Source of the DNA: Gigaspora rosea
Taxonomy: Eukaryota > Glomeromycota > Glomeromycetes > Diversisporales > Gigasporaceae
DNA: 64,000 bases
Assembly: GCA_003550325.1 (NCBI GenBank)
Contig: QKWP01000592.1
Location: forward strand, 20,803 to 84,802
Direction: 5' to 3'
Positions 21,907 through 34,341 of the stretch are shown one piece after another. Position 1 is the stretch's first letter. The number at the start of each line of letters is the position of its first letter. Position numbers and translations under genes: made by a program. The notes under the pieces were generated by a model that was not told where the DNA came from, ran no database searches, and saw nothing but the letters and a program-made list of their open reading frames with translations.

Positions 21907-24900
21907 TTTTGTGTTTTAGGCGAGCCTTTACTCGGGCCCGCACTCTTTTAGCACTCTGGAGTTTGATTATTCTTCGGCACCCCATCTCTTGGCCATATAC
22001 ATACACTATATTTTGTAGATAGCATTTATGTGAAGCCATGTTATTGCTTTTTTTTGTCCTCCTGTCTGAAGGTTTTGGGTTGTAAAGATGTCATCTATGT
22101 TTGCCGGAGGTGTTTTTACTACCACCATGTCGATTATCTCGTACACTGTCTTCCATACTTCTCTGGTTATTCTACATTCTAGTGCAAAGTGGTCAATCGT
22201 CTGCACTTCTCCTGGGTGCCAGGGACAGTCACTTAGTTTGAGACTCATGTGTTTTAGCCAGTACTAAGCTTTGTGATTATAGATGCTGGTGAAATTAAAT
22301 CATTTCACCAATCACCAATCGGTAATGGTGAAACTGGTGTAACTGGTGAATTGGTGTAATTGGTGTAATTGGTGAATTGGTGAAATGGTGGATTGGTGAA
22401 ATGGTGAAATAGCAGAATGGTGAAATGGTGAATTTCCAGAGTCTGGAATTATTTCAGCCTGGAATTCGGTTAGGTTTTTGTTCAAGTTTTTATATTTTAT
22501 GTTTTTACAGGCATACTTTGAGGTCAGAACTATTAACCATTTATAGGACTAAGCAAATTCACCAATTCACTATTCACCAATTTACTGTTTCACCAATTCA
22601 CCAATTCACCAATTCAATTCACCGCTTCACCAATTCAACAATTCACCAATTTCACCAATTCGCCAAAATAAAATTTTTTTGTGAGGTTTATCTTCATTGT
22701 TATCTGTCTCGGTTTGTATCAGAATCCTTCTATTCCTGTATATTTCTATGACCTTTTTGACTGAGATTTCTGTCCCTTCCATTTTCTTCACACTTATTTT
22801 TTGAGGATCCCACAGCTACTCTTCTCTAGTATTTATCTTGCCTTCTGCTTGTCTCTACGCCAGTAGGTATGTATGGCTTCCACTCGTTGGCTAATTCTTT
22901 CTCTCTCTGCTTCGCCCAGAAGGAATACTTAGTAAGAAGTCCATCCATACCATAAGCATCCTAGCCTCTAGTGTCCCTAACTATTGGAGCCTTTAACCCA
23001 AATTCCTCACTGGGTTTTTGGAATGTCATAAATTTTGACAGCATTCTTGATTTTCCTTTGATCCAGTGAGAAATTATCCCATTAATCTCTGCCACTTGTT
23101 TTTTTAGGCGGTTGTAAGTATGTGGCATACCATATCTTTGATAAGATTAGCACTTTTGCCACAAGGATTTTTCCTTTATATGATAGGTTTCTTTTTCCAT
23201 AGGTCGCCAGATAACTTTTCATTTTTTTGATTGTCAGGGTCCAGAGGTCTTTTCATAGGGATCCATCTGTTTGCAAGTTATAGCCTAGGACTTTTATTGT
23301 CTCCTGTTCGTTTGCCTTTTTGTATTGCGATTTGCCTTTCAATTTAACCCTTCTTGTATTCGTTGAGAGTGGAACCAGTTTTGTCTTATTTCTATTTATT
23401 TTGGTATTAGAGGCTGTTTCATAAAGTTTAAATGCTTGGTCCAATTGATTCCAATCTGACAGAGATCCCACTCCTAGGGTCAGATCATCCGCATAAGTTG
23501 CTAATCTAAAAACTTGTTTTTCTACTGCTATGCCTCAGATATTTTTTTCTATTAAGGTTAAGATGGGCTCAAAGGCTAGTACGTATAGAAGGGGTGAGAG
23601 CAGTTCCTCCTGTCTTACACCTTTTTCAACTTTAAATGCGTCTGAGAATTCACTGTCTTTGATAATATGCACTTGTTGGTTTTTGAACAGATTTAAAATT
23701 ATATTGATCACTTGCAGTTCAAACTCCATTTTCCTCAATACCTAGTTCTAGGTAATCATGTTCCACCCTATCAAATGTTTTTGCTTGATCTACAAAGAGC
23801 ATCCAATGTTCGTGATTGGATTATGCCCCCTGTGATCTAGTATTATTTGTTCACAGATTTCATTCAGCCTATCTGCTATTATCTTCATAAAAATTTTTGC
23901 ATCACTGTTTACCAAAGATATTGGTCTCCAGCTGCTTATGAGTTCAAGGTCTTCTGATTTCTTGGGAATAAGCGTGATTAGACTTTTGTACCAGGAGTTA
24001 GGCATTCTACTATCTGCTAAAACACTATTTAATATTCTTTTCAAGACTGGTATTATATCCTCTTTTATAACCTTGTAGAATTCATATGACAGACCATCGG
24101 TGCCAGGGGATTCCCTTTCGGTAACCTTTGTATTATGTTTCTAATTTCTTCTTGTGTGATTTTTCTAATTAAACTTTTATTCATGCTCTCTATTACCTAA
24201 GGGAAAGTGGTCATTATCTCCTTTGCTGCTTTTTTATCTATCCCTTCTGTTTTGTATAGCTTGGCATAATAATTGCATATGAACTGAAGCACGTTCTTTT
24301 CAGTCCCTTCTGTGGAAACCCTAAGTTTATTCAAGTTTCCTTGTACCTGTTTAAGTTTATACTGGGAGAAGAAGTATTTGGTAGATTTTTCGACCTCCTT
24401 TATCCACTTAGCCTTGGACCTTAGTTGTTTTATCTTCTATTTGTACCTTTAGTTCTTCTATTTGATTATCAAGGTATTCGTTTGGGCCCGCTTTTGCTTT
24501 TTGTCTCTTTAGTGTGCATATTCTCTTGTTTAGCTGCGAGATTTTGTTTTCTGGTGCTCTTGGGCTCCTAAAGGCTCTAATTATTGACTGCATCTTGATC
24601 TTACAAAGGTCCCATTCGGTATCTGCCTTTTTATCACTTATTTCTTCTTTTATTTCCTTTAATAGCTGATTGTTTTTAAGGCACCGTTCATCAAATCTCC
24701 ACTGTGTGGATTTTTTGCCACTCTTTCTGCTCTGTAGAGTGCATTCCAACAAGAGATGGTCTGAATTACCATATCGTGTACAAATATCTGAGATCAGGTG
24801 CCCATTATTCTCGTCAATAAAGATGTAGTCTATGCAAGTTGCCATTTTTAGTGTTTTGGTTAAATGTAAGGTGTTAGATGTATCTGCCACATTGATGTAC

Positions 24901-25185
24901 TTAGCTAATTTGTCTAGCAATTGCTTCCTTGTGGGATTATTTTGTGTGCTGGCCTGACTAATTCTGTTGACCTCAGGGTTGATGTTCATATTGAAGTCTT
25001 TGGCGATGATATTAATCATGCCCTCTTCTTTTTGTAGAGACCAATTGTTGAAGAAGGTGGCCCTCTTACTCAGGCTCAGCAGAGCATATACGTTAGTTAG
25101 TTTGTACACTTGATTTTTAAGTTTGCCTTATGTTTAAAAAGTTCCTTGAATTTTCATTCTTTAAGTTTGTTTCCTATATCATATT
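21907..25185 (-). pseudogene. LINE C ORF2 (endonuclease-reverse transcriptase), decayed
   Basis: Minus-strand blocks in order are: an EEP endonuclease region 25109-24408 with IIAKDFNMNI (the usual GDFN has become KDFN), CIDYIFID and YGNSDHLLLEC; RT fingers SWRPISLVNSDAKIFM near 23920; GVRQEELLSPLLY (normally RQGDP) near 23620; TYADDL near 23485; LGYNLQTDG near 23270; and the C-terminal finger CPWHPGEVQTIDHFALEC near 22215 (a Cys replaced by His). The first 60 or so residues, including the LQETN block, are largely missing near 25150-25185. The palindrome at 22278-22670 splits the C-terminal part. Multiple frameshifts; inactive. Confidence 0.85.
22278..22670. repeat. GGTGAATT-repeat palindromic MITE-like insert
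   Basis: The left half is built of GGTGAAATGGTGAATT-type repeats and the right half of the complement CACCAATTCACC, so the two halves can pair along their length. It splits LINE C between the codons for KKILFW and the YNHKA/LKH region. The ends (GATGCTGGTGAAATT left, TTTTGGCGAATTGGTG from the right) are roughly inverted, but no 8-bp duplication is visible, perhaps because of deletions. It resembles the hAT-type MITEs here, each built from one short motif. Confidence 0.65.
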
Positions 25186-25209
25186 TTGGACTAGGACATA
25201 TTGGTAGTA

Positions 25210-25694
25210 AAAGGGGTTATGGTGTTTAACATCGAGGTAGGTTTCCCCTCCCACAGGCATGGCCATAGAGGAGGCCCTTGAACTTTAGATAACCACTTTT
25301 TATTGGTTTCAATTCTATGTTAGGGGAAGAGTCAGAAAGTCCAGAATTTTTAGAATTCCTGGCAACCTTTGAAGAACTGTAGCCGAGTGTAGCTAACTCA
25401 TCTATAATGGCTACTGTCTTTACTTCCTCATTTGTTGTGTTTGCTGCAAGAGCTTCGTTACACACTTCCATTTCCTTTGCTATGTTGCCATTCAAGTTTG
25501 TCTGTGCAATTGCACTAGAATCCCTTTCTTGTTTATCTTGTACTATCCCCCTCAATTCTGTTGTTCACAACTGATTCTGTATCTACTGTATCTATGCTCT
25601 GTTGAGCTTCTGTGTGCTGTATGTCCGGCATGTGTGCATCATCATCAATAAGCATTTCCTTTGCAGAGTATGTGCCACATGCCATTCCCTTGTG
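25210..25694 (-). pseudogene. LINE C ORF1, C-terminal piece
   Basis: The minus-strand translation begins EIEGTTREWHVAH, continuing ORF1 after the zinc knuckle, and ends in a basic tail (GYLKFKGLLYGHACGRGNLPRC). It matches the LINE E segment from TEIEGATKEWHVAYSPVKE to the end of ORF1. It is cut from the rest of ORF1 (33109-33638) by LINE B, whose 15-bp target duplication lies exactly at this junction. Confidence 0.8.
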
Positions 25695-25839
25695 GTGCCT
25701 TCTATTTCTTTTTTTTTTTTTTTTTTGTTTTCCTCCTGGGAATTCCCAGTGGTGGCGTTTGGCCTCTTTTATTAATATTTACTATTCATACATGATTATA
25801 CTATGTATCTAAATCTATTGATTACTTTTTTTTTGAACA

Positions 25840-28800
25840 CTTTTCTAAGCTAGCTTTAAGTATTCTAATGTCCGCTTTTATTCGAATTTCCGCTTTCCTT
25901 ACCATTATATTTTTATCTGACAGATCCTTCCCCCATCTGCCAGCTGTATAATTGCACCAGAGTTCATATACAACATTCATACTTAGCCACATCTTGGCAT
26001 ACCATCCGTTTGGGTTCTCTGTAGATGGTTCTTGGTATATTTCCTCGAGGGTGGTAGGTGGGGTCCTCTCTTCTTCACTACTGAGGTGGCTGAGCCCTTT
26101 TCCCCATATTTTCTTACTTATTTCACACCCTGTGATGAAGTGCTCTCTTGTTTGCTGTTCCCCGGGGCACCAGAGGCAGTCACCTGAGATTCCTGGTCAA
26201 ACATGTTTAAGCCTGTATCCCAGGGGTAGGGCTCTATAAAAGAGCCACCAATATGTCATTTTCTTTTTGTTCTCGATCTTATTTATGTTTAGCCAGTTGT
26301 ATTTCCTTTTATTTTCGTCTTCCGTTTCTGCTTCTGTTTTAAATGTTTTATCCCTTAAAATATTAACGATTACTTTGACCGATAACTTGGTGCCCTCCTT
26401 TCCTTGCACTTCAATTTCTTCTAATTTCCAAGGCCATTCCGATTGTGATTTTATCTTCCCTCCTATCTTCGTCCAGGCAGATAGATACGGCTTCCATTCT
26501 CTTGGCCACGCTTTAGTGCTGATCTTGTTATTTAGAGCTTGGGTTATATTAATTCCCCGTCTTTCACGTAAACAGTCTGAGATCCTTTTCCTTTCCATTG
26601 TAGCCCAGAAAGAATTGCCCGGTATCAGGCTTTTCCAGACCATGCATAATCTTGCTTTTAGCATGTTTCCAATTATCGGGGCTTTCAGGCCATGGTTTTC
26701 GGGCCCCTTTTGGAATGTAGTCCATCGTGGGAGCATTTTACTTTTTCCTTTAATCCACCTGGCCAGGAGATCATTGATTGTTGCTATTTGTTTTCCAGTA
26801 GGAGGAGCCAGATATGCCCCATACCAGATTTTGGAGAGAACGAGGGCATTTGCCATAAGTATTTTGCCAACGAATGTTAGATTTCTTACTGACAGACGTT
26901 CTAGATTCTTTTCCATCTGCTTGATTATTTTCGTCCACATATCCCTTTTAGGAAGGCCATTTGCCTGGACTTCATATCCCAATATGCGTACTATGTTACC
27001 TTCCCCAATCTTCGTAAATTGCTCTTGGTCCTTTAACTTTGTCCCATTTGCTAAAATTGTCAACGGGATCAATTTCGTTTTATTCTTATTAATACTGGCG
27101 TTCGAGGCCTCTTCATATTGTTTGAAAGTCTTGAGGGTCGCTTCCCAATCCTCATTGGATCCCACCCCCACTGATAAGTCATCTGCATATGCGGATAGTT
27201 TGAAAAATGATTGTTCTATTTGAATACCTTTGAGTCTATTTTCTAAGGTACATAAGAGAGGTTCGAATGCGAGGACATATAGTAGCGGTGAAAGAGGGTC
27301 GCCCTGTCTTACTCCCCTTTCTACCATGAAGGGTGACGATAATCCCTCTCTTCCTATAATATGTGCTTCCTGATTTTGGAACAAATTGTCAACCACCTCT
27401 ATAAAACTCAGCATATGGGCCGATTTATGGAATTGCCAATAACTTTTGATATACTAATTTATTTTTGAATAATTTTATTACCAAAATGTTGGTCTCGATG
27501 AGACGGTTCTGATGAATCCAAAATCATCAAAATCCAATCACAGGATCCCAAGATAATTAAGATTTTGTATAATTTTATATTAACTTTTACTATGTAGACA
27601 ATCAACGTATGGATTGGTTTTCATATATGAAAACCAATCCATACATTGATTGTCTACATAGTAAAACCAATCCATACGTTGATTGTCTACATAGTAAAAG
27701 CTAATAGTAAAATTATACAAAGCTTAATTATCTTGGGATCCTGTGATTGGATTTTGATGATTTTGGATTCATTAGAACCGTCTCATCGAGACAAAGATTT
27801 TGGTAATAAAATTATTCAAAAATAGATTAGTATATCAAAAGTTATTGCCAATTCCATAAACCAGCCCATATGGGTCAAAGTTCATTCTAGTCATTGTCAT
27901 TTTTAAGAACTCATGGTTAATACGATCAAAGGCCTTTCTTTGATCCACTAATAACATCCAGTTTTGTTTAGATGGGTCTGGCTGATTCCGCATCGTGGTA
28001 ATTATGTCTAATGCTGCGTCCGTAATTACCCTCTCTTTTATAAAGCCTGATTGATGAGGTGGGATAATTATTTTACATATCTCGTTTAATCTGTCCGCCA
28101 TTATTTTCATAAAGATCTTAGTGTCTGAATTCACCAAAGAAATCGGCCGCCAGTTCTCCAAGCATTCTCTGTTCTCTGATTTCTTTGGTATGAGCATTAT
28201 CATATTTTTATGCCAGGAGATCGGCATGTTGCCTGTTGTGAGAACTTGATTAAATACTTTTCCAAGAATAGGGATTACTGTTTCTGCAAACTCCTTGTAG
28301 AATTCGTACGTTAGGCCATCAGTGCCTGGGGATTTGCCATTTGGGAGAGATTTGATTATCCGTTCTATTTCTTCCTTTGTTATGCTTTTTGTAAGGTTCA
28401 TGTTCATTTCTGCGTTGACTTGGGGTAGCTCCCTCATCAGGATCTCTGCCATCTGAGGATCCCATCCCTCTTTTTTATAAATTTTTTGGTATTCCTCCTT
28501 TATATAGTCTAATGTATTCTCATATTTGTCTTTATATTCCTCGGGAATTTTGATCAGTTCCTCACAACTACTTTCTTTTCTGGCCTTATATCGTGAAAAG
28601 AAGAATTTAGTTGATTTTTCTCCTTTTTCGATCCATTTTTCTTTTGAGCGCAGGTGCCATTTTTCTGCTAGTGCTGCAGTTTCATCGTGTAATGTGTTCA
28701 TCATCTCGACAAGTTCTTGGTCTTTCTTTGGGCTTAGTCCTCGCCTTGCCTTTTCTATCTTTAACTTTGAGATTTTATTATTTAATTTTGTTATATTGCA

Positions 28801-29682
28801 TTCATGTCTTTTAGGTTTCCTAAATGCTCTTATTATCGATTGCACTCTCAATTTGCACCCGTCCCAGTTTTCTGGAGCATCCTCTGATCCTAGCTCCGCT
28901 TGCAATTCTTTGGTCAGAAGATCGTTACTGAAACTTCCTTTGTCAACTTTCCAAATGGGGGTACCAAAGGTTTTAGTTTTTGAGTTGAGTGTGCATGTTA
29001 CCAACAGATGATCTGAGTTTCCGAATTTTGTTGTCACCTCTGATACTAAGTGACAGTGAACCATATCTACAAAGATGTAATCTATGCAAGTACCCATTGT
29101 CCTATCATCCCTGGTGTTCTGGAAGTATGTTAGGAATGGTCTTGTTCCTGAGCATTCAGCAGCATTGAAAAATTCTAGGACTTTCCCTTCCAGTATATCT
29201 TTAGAGGGGTCTCTTTGTGGAGTTGCTTGGCTGACTCTATTCATTGTTGGGTTTAGGTTAAGATTAAAATCTCCTGCAATAATGTTAATATTGTCCGGTT
29301 TTTGTATGGGGTTCCAGTCATTGAGGAACTTTACTCTGTCTGGTTGTTGCGGAGGAGCGTATACGTTGGTAGCAGTGAAGAGGTGGCCTTTAAATATAAA
29401 TTCTGTGTTTATGACTCTGTTGTCCAATTCTATCTTAGTCGATTTGAATTCTATCTCTTTGTTACCCGCTAATATGGCGGTTTTACTTGTCCATATGGAA
29501 TCATAGATCCATTGGGCTTTGAGAAAGTCTCTAGTGCTTTTATCTGTAGTATTTGTTTCTTGTAGAAATATTATATCCATTTGATATGATTTTAGCAGCG
29601 TGAGAGTTGTACGTTGTTTGTCCTTATTATTTAATCCTTTTACGTTCAGGGTTGCTATCTTAAGTTTAAAGTTCTGTGTCAT
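25840..29682 (-). pseudogene. LINE B ORF2: EEP endonuclease, RT, zf-RVT; split by a MITE
   Basis: The first part (29682-27835, 615 codons) has the EEP endonuclease with LQETN (residues 40-44), AGDFN (136-140), CIDYIF (199-204) and NSDH (222-225), all catalytic blocks present. The RT domain starts near residue 440 with SPGTDGLTYEFYK (451-463), and motif A LLVDQRKAFD is at 577-586. After the MITE, 27414-26197 supplies VRQGDPLSPLLY, AYADDL (catalytic YADD) and LGYEVQANG. A single stop (TGA near 26194) precedes the zinc finger CLWCPGEQQTREHFITGC and a C-terminal helical tail. The start is the ATG 26 nt after the ORF1 stop. It makes and inserts DNA copies of its own RNA by target-primed reverse transcription. 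Two lesions: the MITE and the TGA. Confidence 0.92.
27416..27868. mobile_element. Palindromic MITE with TA target in LINE B ORF2
   Basis: The halves are mirror copies over about 200 bp. The left end reads TGGGCCGATTTATGGAATTG; the right end read inward is TGGGCTGGTTTATGGAATTG. Both abut TA within CATATG. The centre contains repeated ACCAATCCATACGTTGATTG units. It interrupts the RT between motif A and VRQGDP. Removing it with one TA does not restore the frame, so the target had an indel or the true edges differ by a few bases. Confidence 0.75.
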
Positions 29683-29708
29683 GATCCGTAAAAGGTAGGG
29701 TCCCTTGA

Positions 29709-32700
29709 CTAATGACGGGAAGGGTTACCGCCTCTCCCCTTTTTGCTATAGGGGGATTTTCTATTTTCCAATTCCCGTGACATTGTGTTGTCAATTAGTT
29801 TACTTTTTCTTGACGCTGCTGATCGCTTATTTACCACAGTGATGAAATCATCTGTGAACGGCTGTCCAGGATCGTTTGGATTAGTGGATTCCATAGTAGT
29901 TTCGGAGAGCTTAGGGTCCAGCCCCTCCTTGCTGTGAGCATTTGTGTTGCTTGAAGGGGGAAGCGTGTCCAGTTCGTCGCGCAGATTAACATTGCCTCGC
30001 ATATATTCTGGTAAGCTTGGGGTCTCTGGGCTGTCTTGTTGTGTTTCCACATTTTCTCCCTTGTCTGGGGCCTCTGTCATGTGCTCTTTCTGGGTTACTG
30101 GACCCCTTGTTGTTGGTTCTGTTACCTCCATTCTCGTGACCAGGCCGGAGTCTGTATTTGTCTGGTTTTCCTTTTCGACAGGGCCCTCCCCTGGTTGATG
30201 TATTTGTGCGTCCACAATGCTCGTGCTAATTTCCATGTTATCCATTATAGTGTCTGGGGTGGGTGCATGATGGGGCACCTGTTCAGGTGCTTCATGTTTC
30301 TCATTGCCTTTTTTAGCAAAGAGGCCCGCTTTCTTTTGTTTATATTCCCTGTGGGCGTTCCTTAATTCTACCGATTCTTTGTATTGTTCACATTCTCGTT
30401 TAATGTGACCTTCTTTTTCACAAAAATAGCAAACTTTGACCGCTGATCTCCACTCTGTATAGACTTTGTTATCCCACACGTGTGTGAACCGTGGGAGTTT
30501 ATTTTCAAGGTCTGGGTCCTCGGTTGTTTCGAAGGTAATGATCCATTGGTCGGATACATATGGTGTGCCTTCTATTAACATGGGTTTAATCGATACTATA
30601 TTTCCGAAGCTTTCAAAGCTTTCCCGGAGCGCTTCTGTGATGTCGTTTTTATTCCCAAGGGGTACGTTTTTACACCTAACCTGGAGGAACGTCTTTCTCG
30701 TATCGACTGGGATATAGCCGTAGTATGTCTTCCGTAAAATTTCTAGTCCCTTCGCGGCATAATACCTTTGTTTGTCTTTGTCTATAAACGTAACTTCTAG
30801 GTGCGTTCTGGTTCCTTTTGTGAAGTGAGCTTTTGCGGCAGAAATATCATATTTGGTTGACTCGAATAAAGAGGCCATAATTTCATTAAAGGAACTTTGA
30901 ATGTTGTGGATATCTATGATTAGGGCATTGTTATTTTTAGATTTGATGGCGTTTCTGGGAGAGAATGTCGAGAAGGTGGCACTTCCTCGTTTAAGCTTGG
31001 GGAAAAGAGCTGCCCAATTTCTGTGCGAGTTGTTGTCTGTTACTTCATCCTGTAGTGAGAGGGTATTTTGGTCCGTTTCTTCGACTGGGTCTTGCATTAA
31101 TTCTTGTTCTAACTTCTGTTCCTCTTGCTTCTCCTCGTTTATCATGGATTTCCAGTTGTCTCCCTCTGTTGGAGGTAGCTGTGTTTCTTCTTGTTCCCTA
31201 TTGGGGGATTCCTCGGAAGTGTTGTTCCATATGTTCGTAGTGTCTTTTAGAGCGTTGAGCTCCAGTTCTACTTTGTCTCCCCAAGTAAAAGAGTTAATAT
31301 CAGTGTTATATTCTGTGACCATACTATTAGTTAAAGCGTCGTAGCTGTTGTAAAACGCGTTTTCCTTGTCGTTTCCTGTGTTTAGGGTTCGGAATGGGCC
31401 AGGTTAAACCCGCGGGTTTGCGGGTTGGGTGGGGTTTGGGTCAAAACCGGGTCCAATATTTTGACCCATTTATATGTGGGCCGGGTTTACACCGGGTTGA
31501 TTAAATGCCCGGTCTTGGGCCGGGTTCTGGAAATGGGCCCGCGGGCCCCCGCGGGCTCGTTATAATATTTATAATAATCTACAGTTTAACAGTACCAGGA
31601 ACGAAGTTGCACGAAAGTGAAACGATGTGGTTTACGTCCATTTTCACAGCTAGTCGAGTCGCTTAATTTTGACGTTACATATGACGTAACGCTCTGTAAT
31701 CACAAAATCGAATTGGCAGCAACGAATACCGATTACGACATAATAAAACTAAAAGTATACCTTCTGTTTAATATACCGTTAAAATAATTCGGTAATTGGT
31801 TAGGTAATTCGGAATTTAGCTAAGAAGCGTTTATTGCCATTTCTTTATATTAGGAATCTATTTTTAGCATGCAAGATGTCTACACAGCAAACCGACTCAA
31901 TACTGTGATCTAGAAGACCAGAAAGGCATCAACTGTGATTATGAAAAGAATGTTTTTTTTTTAAATTCAGTTGTTACTTATACTATATAAGAAACTCTAA
32001 AACAAAAGAAATACTGTAGGTTTTTTTTTGTAGTTAGATTTCTAGTAAGCGAGTTTGTTCTTACGATTGATAGTACGTTTAGATTATATTCGTTAGACAA
32101 AGCCTGCAGATTAAATATTGATGAAAGTCGAACCTGAGTTCAACTTCTGTATCTTAAATCTAATAAGTAAAACCGAAAAACTTGTCGAAACTATTGGAAG
32201 ATAGGTTTGAGTTTCGCGACTTTTACTTGCAGTTGTTTGCTATTCCTTTTAATTTATTTACTGTATGTTTATTAATTTAATTATTATTTTTCTTGATATC
32301 TGTTATTATTTATTGTTAGTAATTTAATTTTGATACAAAACTCTTTATACACGTATCGGTATCTAATAGATCGTTAAAATTTAAAATTTAAGATATCGAT
32401 GCTTTTTTAAATCTGGTTGGATTATATATATAACAATAACTATTAGACCAAAGTAATAAATTATTGCAATTATTAAAATTTAAATAAATGTCAAAATATT
32501 TTACTTTGGGTTCGTTTTAGTATAAACCTACTATGATAGTCATTCAGATCTTGTAAAATCACGAAAGCCCGCTATGTTATTTAGAGCTAGAATTTGCTTT
32601 TGCAGCGATTTTTTGTAAAACGTTACATTCCCCAAAAGTACTTATAAAGTGTATAATAAGTTACCCGGGCATTTACCTTCTTTATATTATCACCGGGCCG

Positions 32701-32908
32701 GGTCGGGTTAGGTTGGGCCGGGTTATAATTTGAAGTGACCCGACCCGGCCCAAACCCGTAACTTTAAAACGGGCCGGGCACGGGTTTGGGTTTTAAAATT
32801 TCTTTGGGCTTGGGCTTAAATTTAGAAAAACCCGGCCCGACCCGGCCCATTCCGAACCCTACCTGTGTTGTTCAATTTTTTTTGTTTTTTATTTTGTTGT
32901 TCTGCCAT
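29709..32908 (-). pseudogene. LINE B ORF1: RNA-binding protein with zinc knuckle, split by hAT element
   Basis: The first ATG in frame is at 32908 (MAEQQNKKQKKLNNTG), then the hAT element, then codons NDKENAFYNSYDALTNS and a 537-codon frame from 31322 to 29709. An acidic, low-complexity N-terminal region is followed by a conserved block (about residues 100-200 of the 537), and then an RRM-like fold (FLQVRCKNVPLGN...SFGNIVSIKP...DQWIITFET, about 212-266). The zinc knuckle is C298-x2-C301-x4-H306-x4-C311, and the tail is basic with RGGNPSRH. Removal of 31383-32861 plus one duplication copy gives an uninterrupted reading frame, so the hAT insertion is the only visible ORF1 lesion. ORF1 proteins of this type bind the LINE RNA; the RRM-like call is inference. 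Confidence 0.88.
31383..32861. mobile_element. hAT-type element, 1.48 kb, GGGCCGGG motif array
   Basis: Inverted termini TAGGGTTCGGAATGGGCC and GGCCCATTCCGAACCCTA are perfect over 18 bp. The perfect 8-bp duplication cctgtgtt lies at 31375-31382 and 32862-32869. Both subterminal regions (31400-31560 and 32690-32860) are dense arrays of GGGCCGGG/CCCGGCCC and GGGTTTGGG. The middle 1.1 kb is AT-rich without a transposase, so it is non-autonomous. It splits codons of LINE B ORF1, which rejoin in frame when it is removed. Confidence 0.95.
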
Positions 32909-33108
32909 GTTTTTTTCAAATATTTCTTCGTGTTCGTCTTCCTGTACACGTGTCCTTTTTGTAAGGGCGTTAGCCCTTACTACCCCTTCTTCTTTGTGAG
33001 TTTTGTCTAGTCTCCTGTAACGGATTATTGTTATTCTGTGTGTGTCTCTCCTCCACCTCACCTGAACTGGAGAGAGTACGTGCAGATCCTTTTGTGCCTT
33101 CTATTTCT

Positions 33109-33638
33109 ATAACTGGTGCAGCTTTATTTTGTTCAAATGCCTGGTATGTCTTCCTTAAGGAAATAGACTCTCAGAGTTGAGTACAGTCTTTTCTTATATG
33201 GCCTTCTTCCTCGCAGAAGTAACATACTTTGGTAGCTGTACGCCATTCTGTGGTGACTTTGTTATCCCTCACGTGGGTAAACCTTGGAATGTTCTGTTCT
33301 ATATCTGGATTGTTTGTGGTTTCGAAAATGATTATCCACTGGTCTGTCAAGTAAAGTGTCCCTTTAATTAGTAGAGGCTTTATAGCGGCGATAGGTCCCA
33401 CGCCTTCAAATGCTTTGAGCAGTGCATCCGAGATTTCATTTTTGATATCTAAGGGTACATTACGGCATTTTACTGGCAGAAAGAATTTCCTTTCGTCTAT
33501 GTGGATATATCTGAAGTATGTCCGATTCAGAATGGTCAGTCCATTAGCTGCATAAAATTTCTGTTTGCCTCTATCAATAAATGTTACTTCAAAATGTGTG
33601 CATTTGTTTTTTGTGAGGTATCGAATAATGAGGTCATA
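33109..33638 (-). pseudogene. LINE C ORF1, middle piece
   Basis: The minus-strand translation contains the RRM-like block (LLIKGTLYLTDQWIIIFETT), PRFTHVRDNKVTTEWRTATK and the zinc knuckle CYFCEEEGHIRKDC, then runs into the LINE B duplication. Upstream it begins with IMTSLFDT, joining SFNEI of 48491-48640 across the 14.8-kb hAT element. Frameshifts and an internal deletion after LFDT are present. Confidence 0.82.
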
Positions 33639-33949
33639 ATTTCATTTAGAGATGGGCACTATGCACATGATGCATGCATGCATGCATGGTTTAAGCAATT
33701 TAATACTAATATGCCCATACAAAAAAAAATAATTGATAATAAATAACTTTATAATTTTGCTACCAAAATAACTATCTTGGTATGACTACTGTAGTGCTTC
33801 TAGATCCAGTTCAGGTCTGGTCCAATCTGAGTCTGATCTGGGATAAGGCCAAACTCAGACTCTAAAATTTATTAATTTCAAACTTTAGACCAGACTCAAC
33901 TGCAACTAACTGAATCCAAATATTTTTATATGTATTTTTTTGTACTATT

Positions 33950-34341
33950 CAAGCTTATTTAGTACATTAAGTTAGAATTAATTAGTAAAATTTTGTGAAT
34001 CATAAGATTTTATAGAATTTTATTAATAACATTTTACAAATCTTAAAATTCACAAATTTTTATTAAATCGGAAGGGTTGTTTTTATTTTACTTGAAATTT
34101 GGAGAAAATATGCATAGTTTTGGATTTTTGATCAAAAAAGTCAAATTTAAGCATCTTTTTCCAAATTTCAAGTAAAATAAAAACAACCCTGCCGACTTAA
34201 TGTATTTTTAGGTGCTGAACAAGTTTACTTAGTGCATTAAGTTAGAATTTATTAGTAAAATTTTGTGAATTATAAGATTTTATAGAATTTTATTAGTAAA
34301 ATTTTACAAAATCTTAAAATTTACAAAATTCACAAATTTTT
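33950..34341. repeat. Palindromic repeat, GCTGAACAAGTTTACTTAG family
   Basis: The unit is a near-perfect palindrome: TAGAATTAATTAGTAAAATT arms, then GGTTGTTTTTATTTTACTTG, AAATTTGGAGAAAATATGC, a centre TTTTTGATCAAAAA and the mirror copies, ending with GGTGCTGAACAAGTTTACTT at 34211. LINE D is inserted in its right part, and the repeat resumes at 35669. Sister copies lie at 47705-48361. No coding capacity; probably a MITE family. Confidence 0.7.

Larger units (their letters stand above)
25710..33093 (-). mobile_element. LINE B: complete LINE with 15-bp target duplication
   Basis: A perfect 15-bp direct repeat, gtgccttctatttct, lies at 25695-25709 and 33094-33108. Read on the minus strand the element starts with GGATCTGCACGTACTCTCTC and a stem-loop, carries ORF1 (32908-29709) and ORF2 (29682 to about 25840), and ends with AATAAAAGAGG, a perfect palindrome CTGGGAATTCCCAG (25736-25749) and an A-run. 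Two later insertions (27416-27868 and 31383-32861) and one ORF2 stop are the main damage, so without inserts this is a roughly 5.45-kb, nearly intact and probably recent copy. It sits in ORF1 of LINE C. Confidence 0.92.

Noticed and set aside
22278..22670. A CRISPR-like array of CACCAATT repeats
   Set aside because: Repeats are irregular, with no constant spacers; the mirror symmetry fits a MITE in a eukaryotic LINE.
26267..27223. 318-codon plus-strand frame
   Set aside because: It lies antisense to the well-supported LINE B reverse transcriptase and has no recognisable domain; a shadow frame.
27416..27868. An 8-bp (hAT-type) duplication cccatatg around the LINE B MITE
   Set aside because: CATATG is itself palindromic and belongs to the mirror ends; TA plus TGGGC termini, shared with 58017-58399, explains the ends better, and the frame is not restored by the 8-bp reading.
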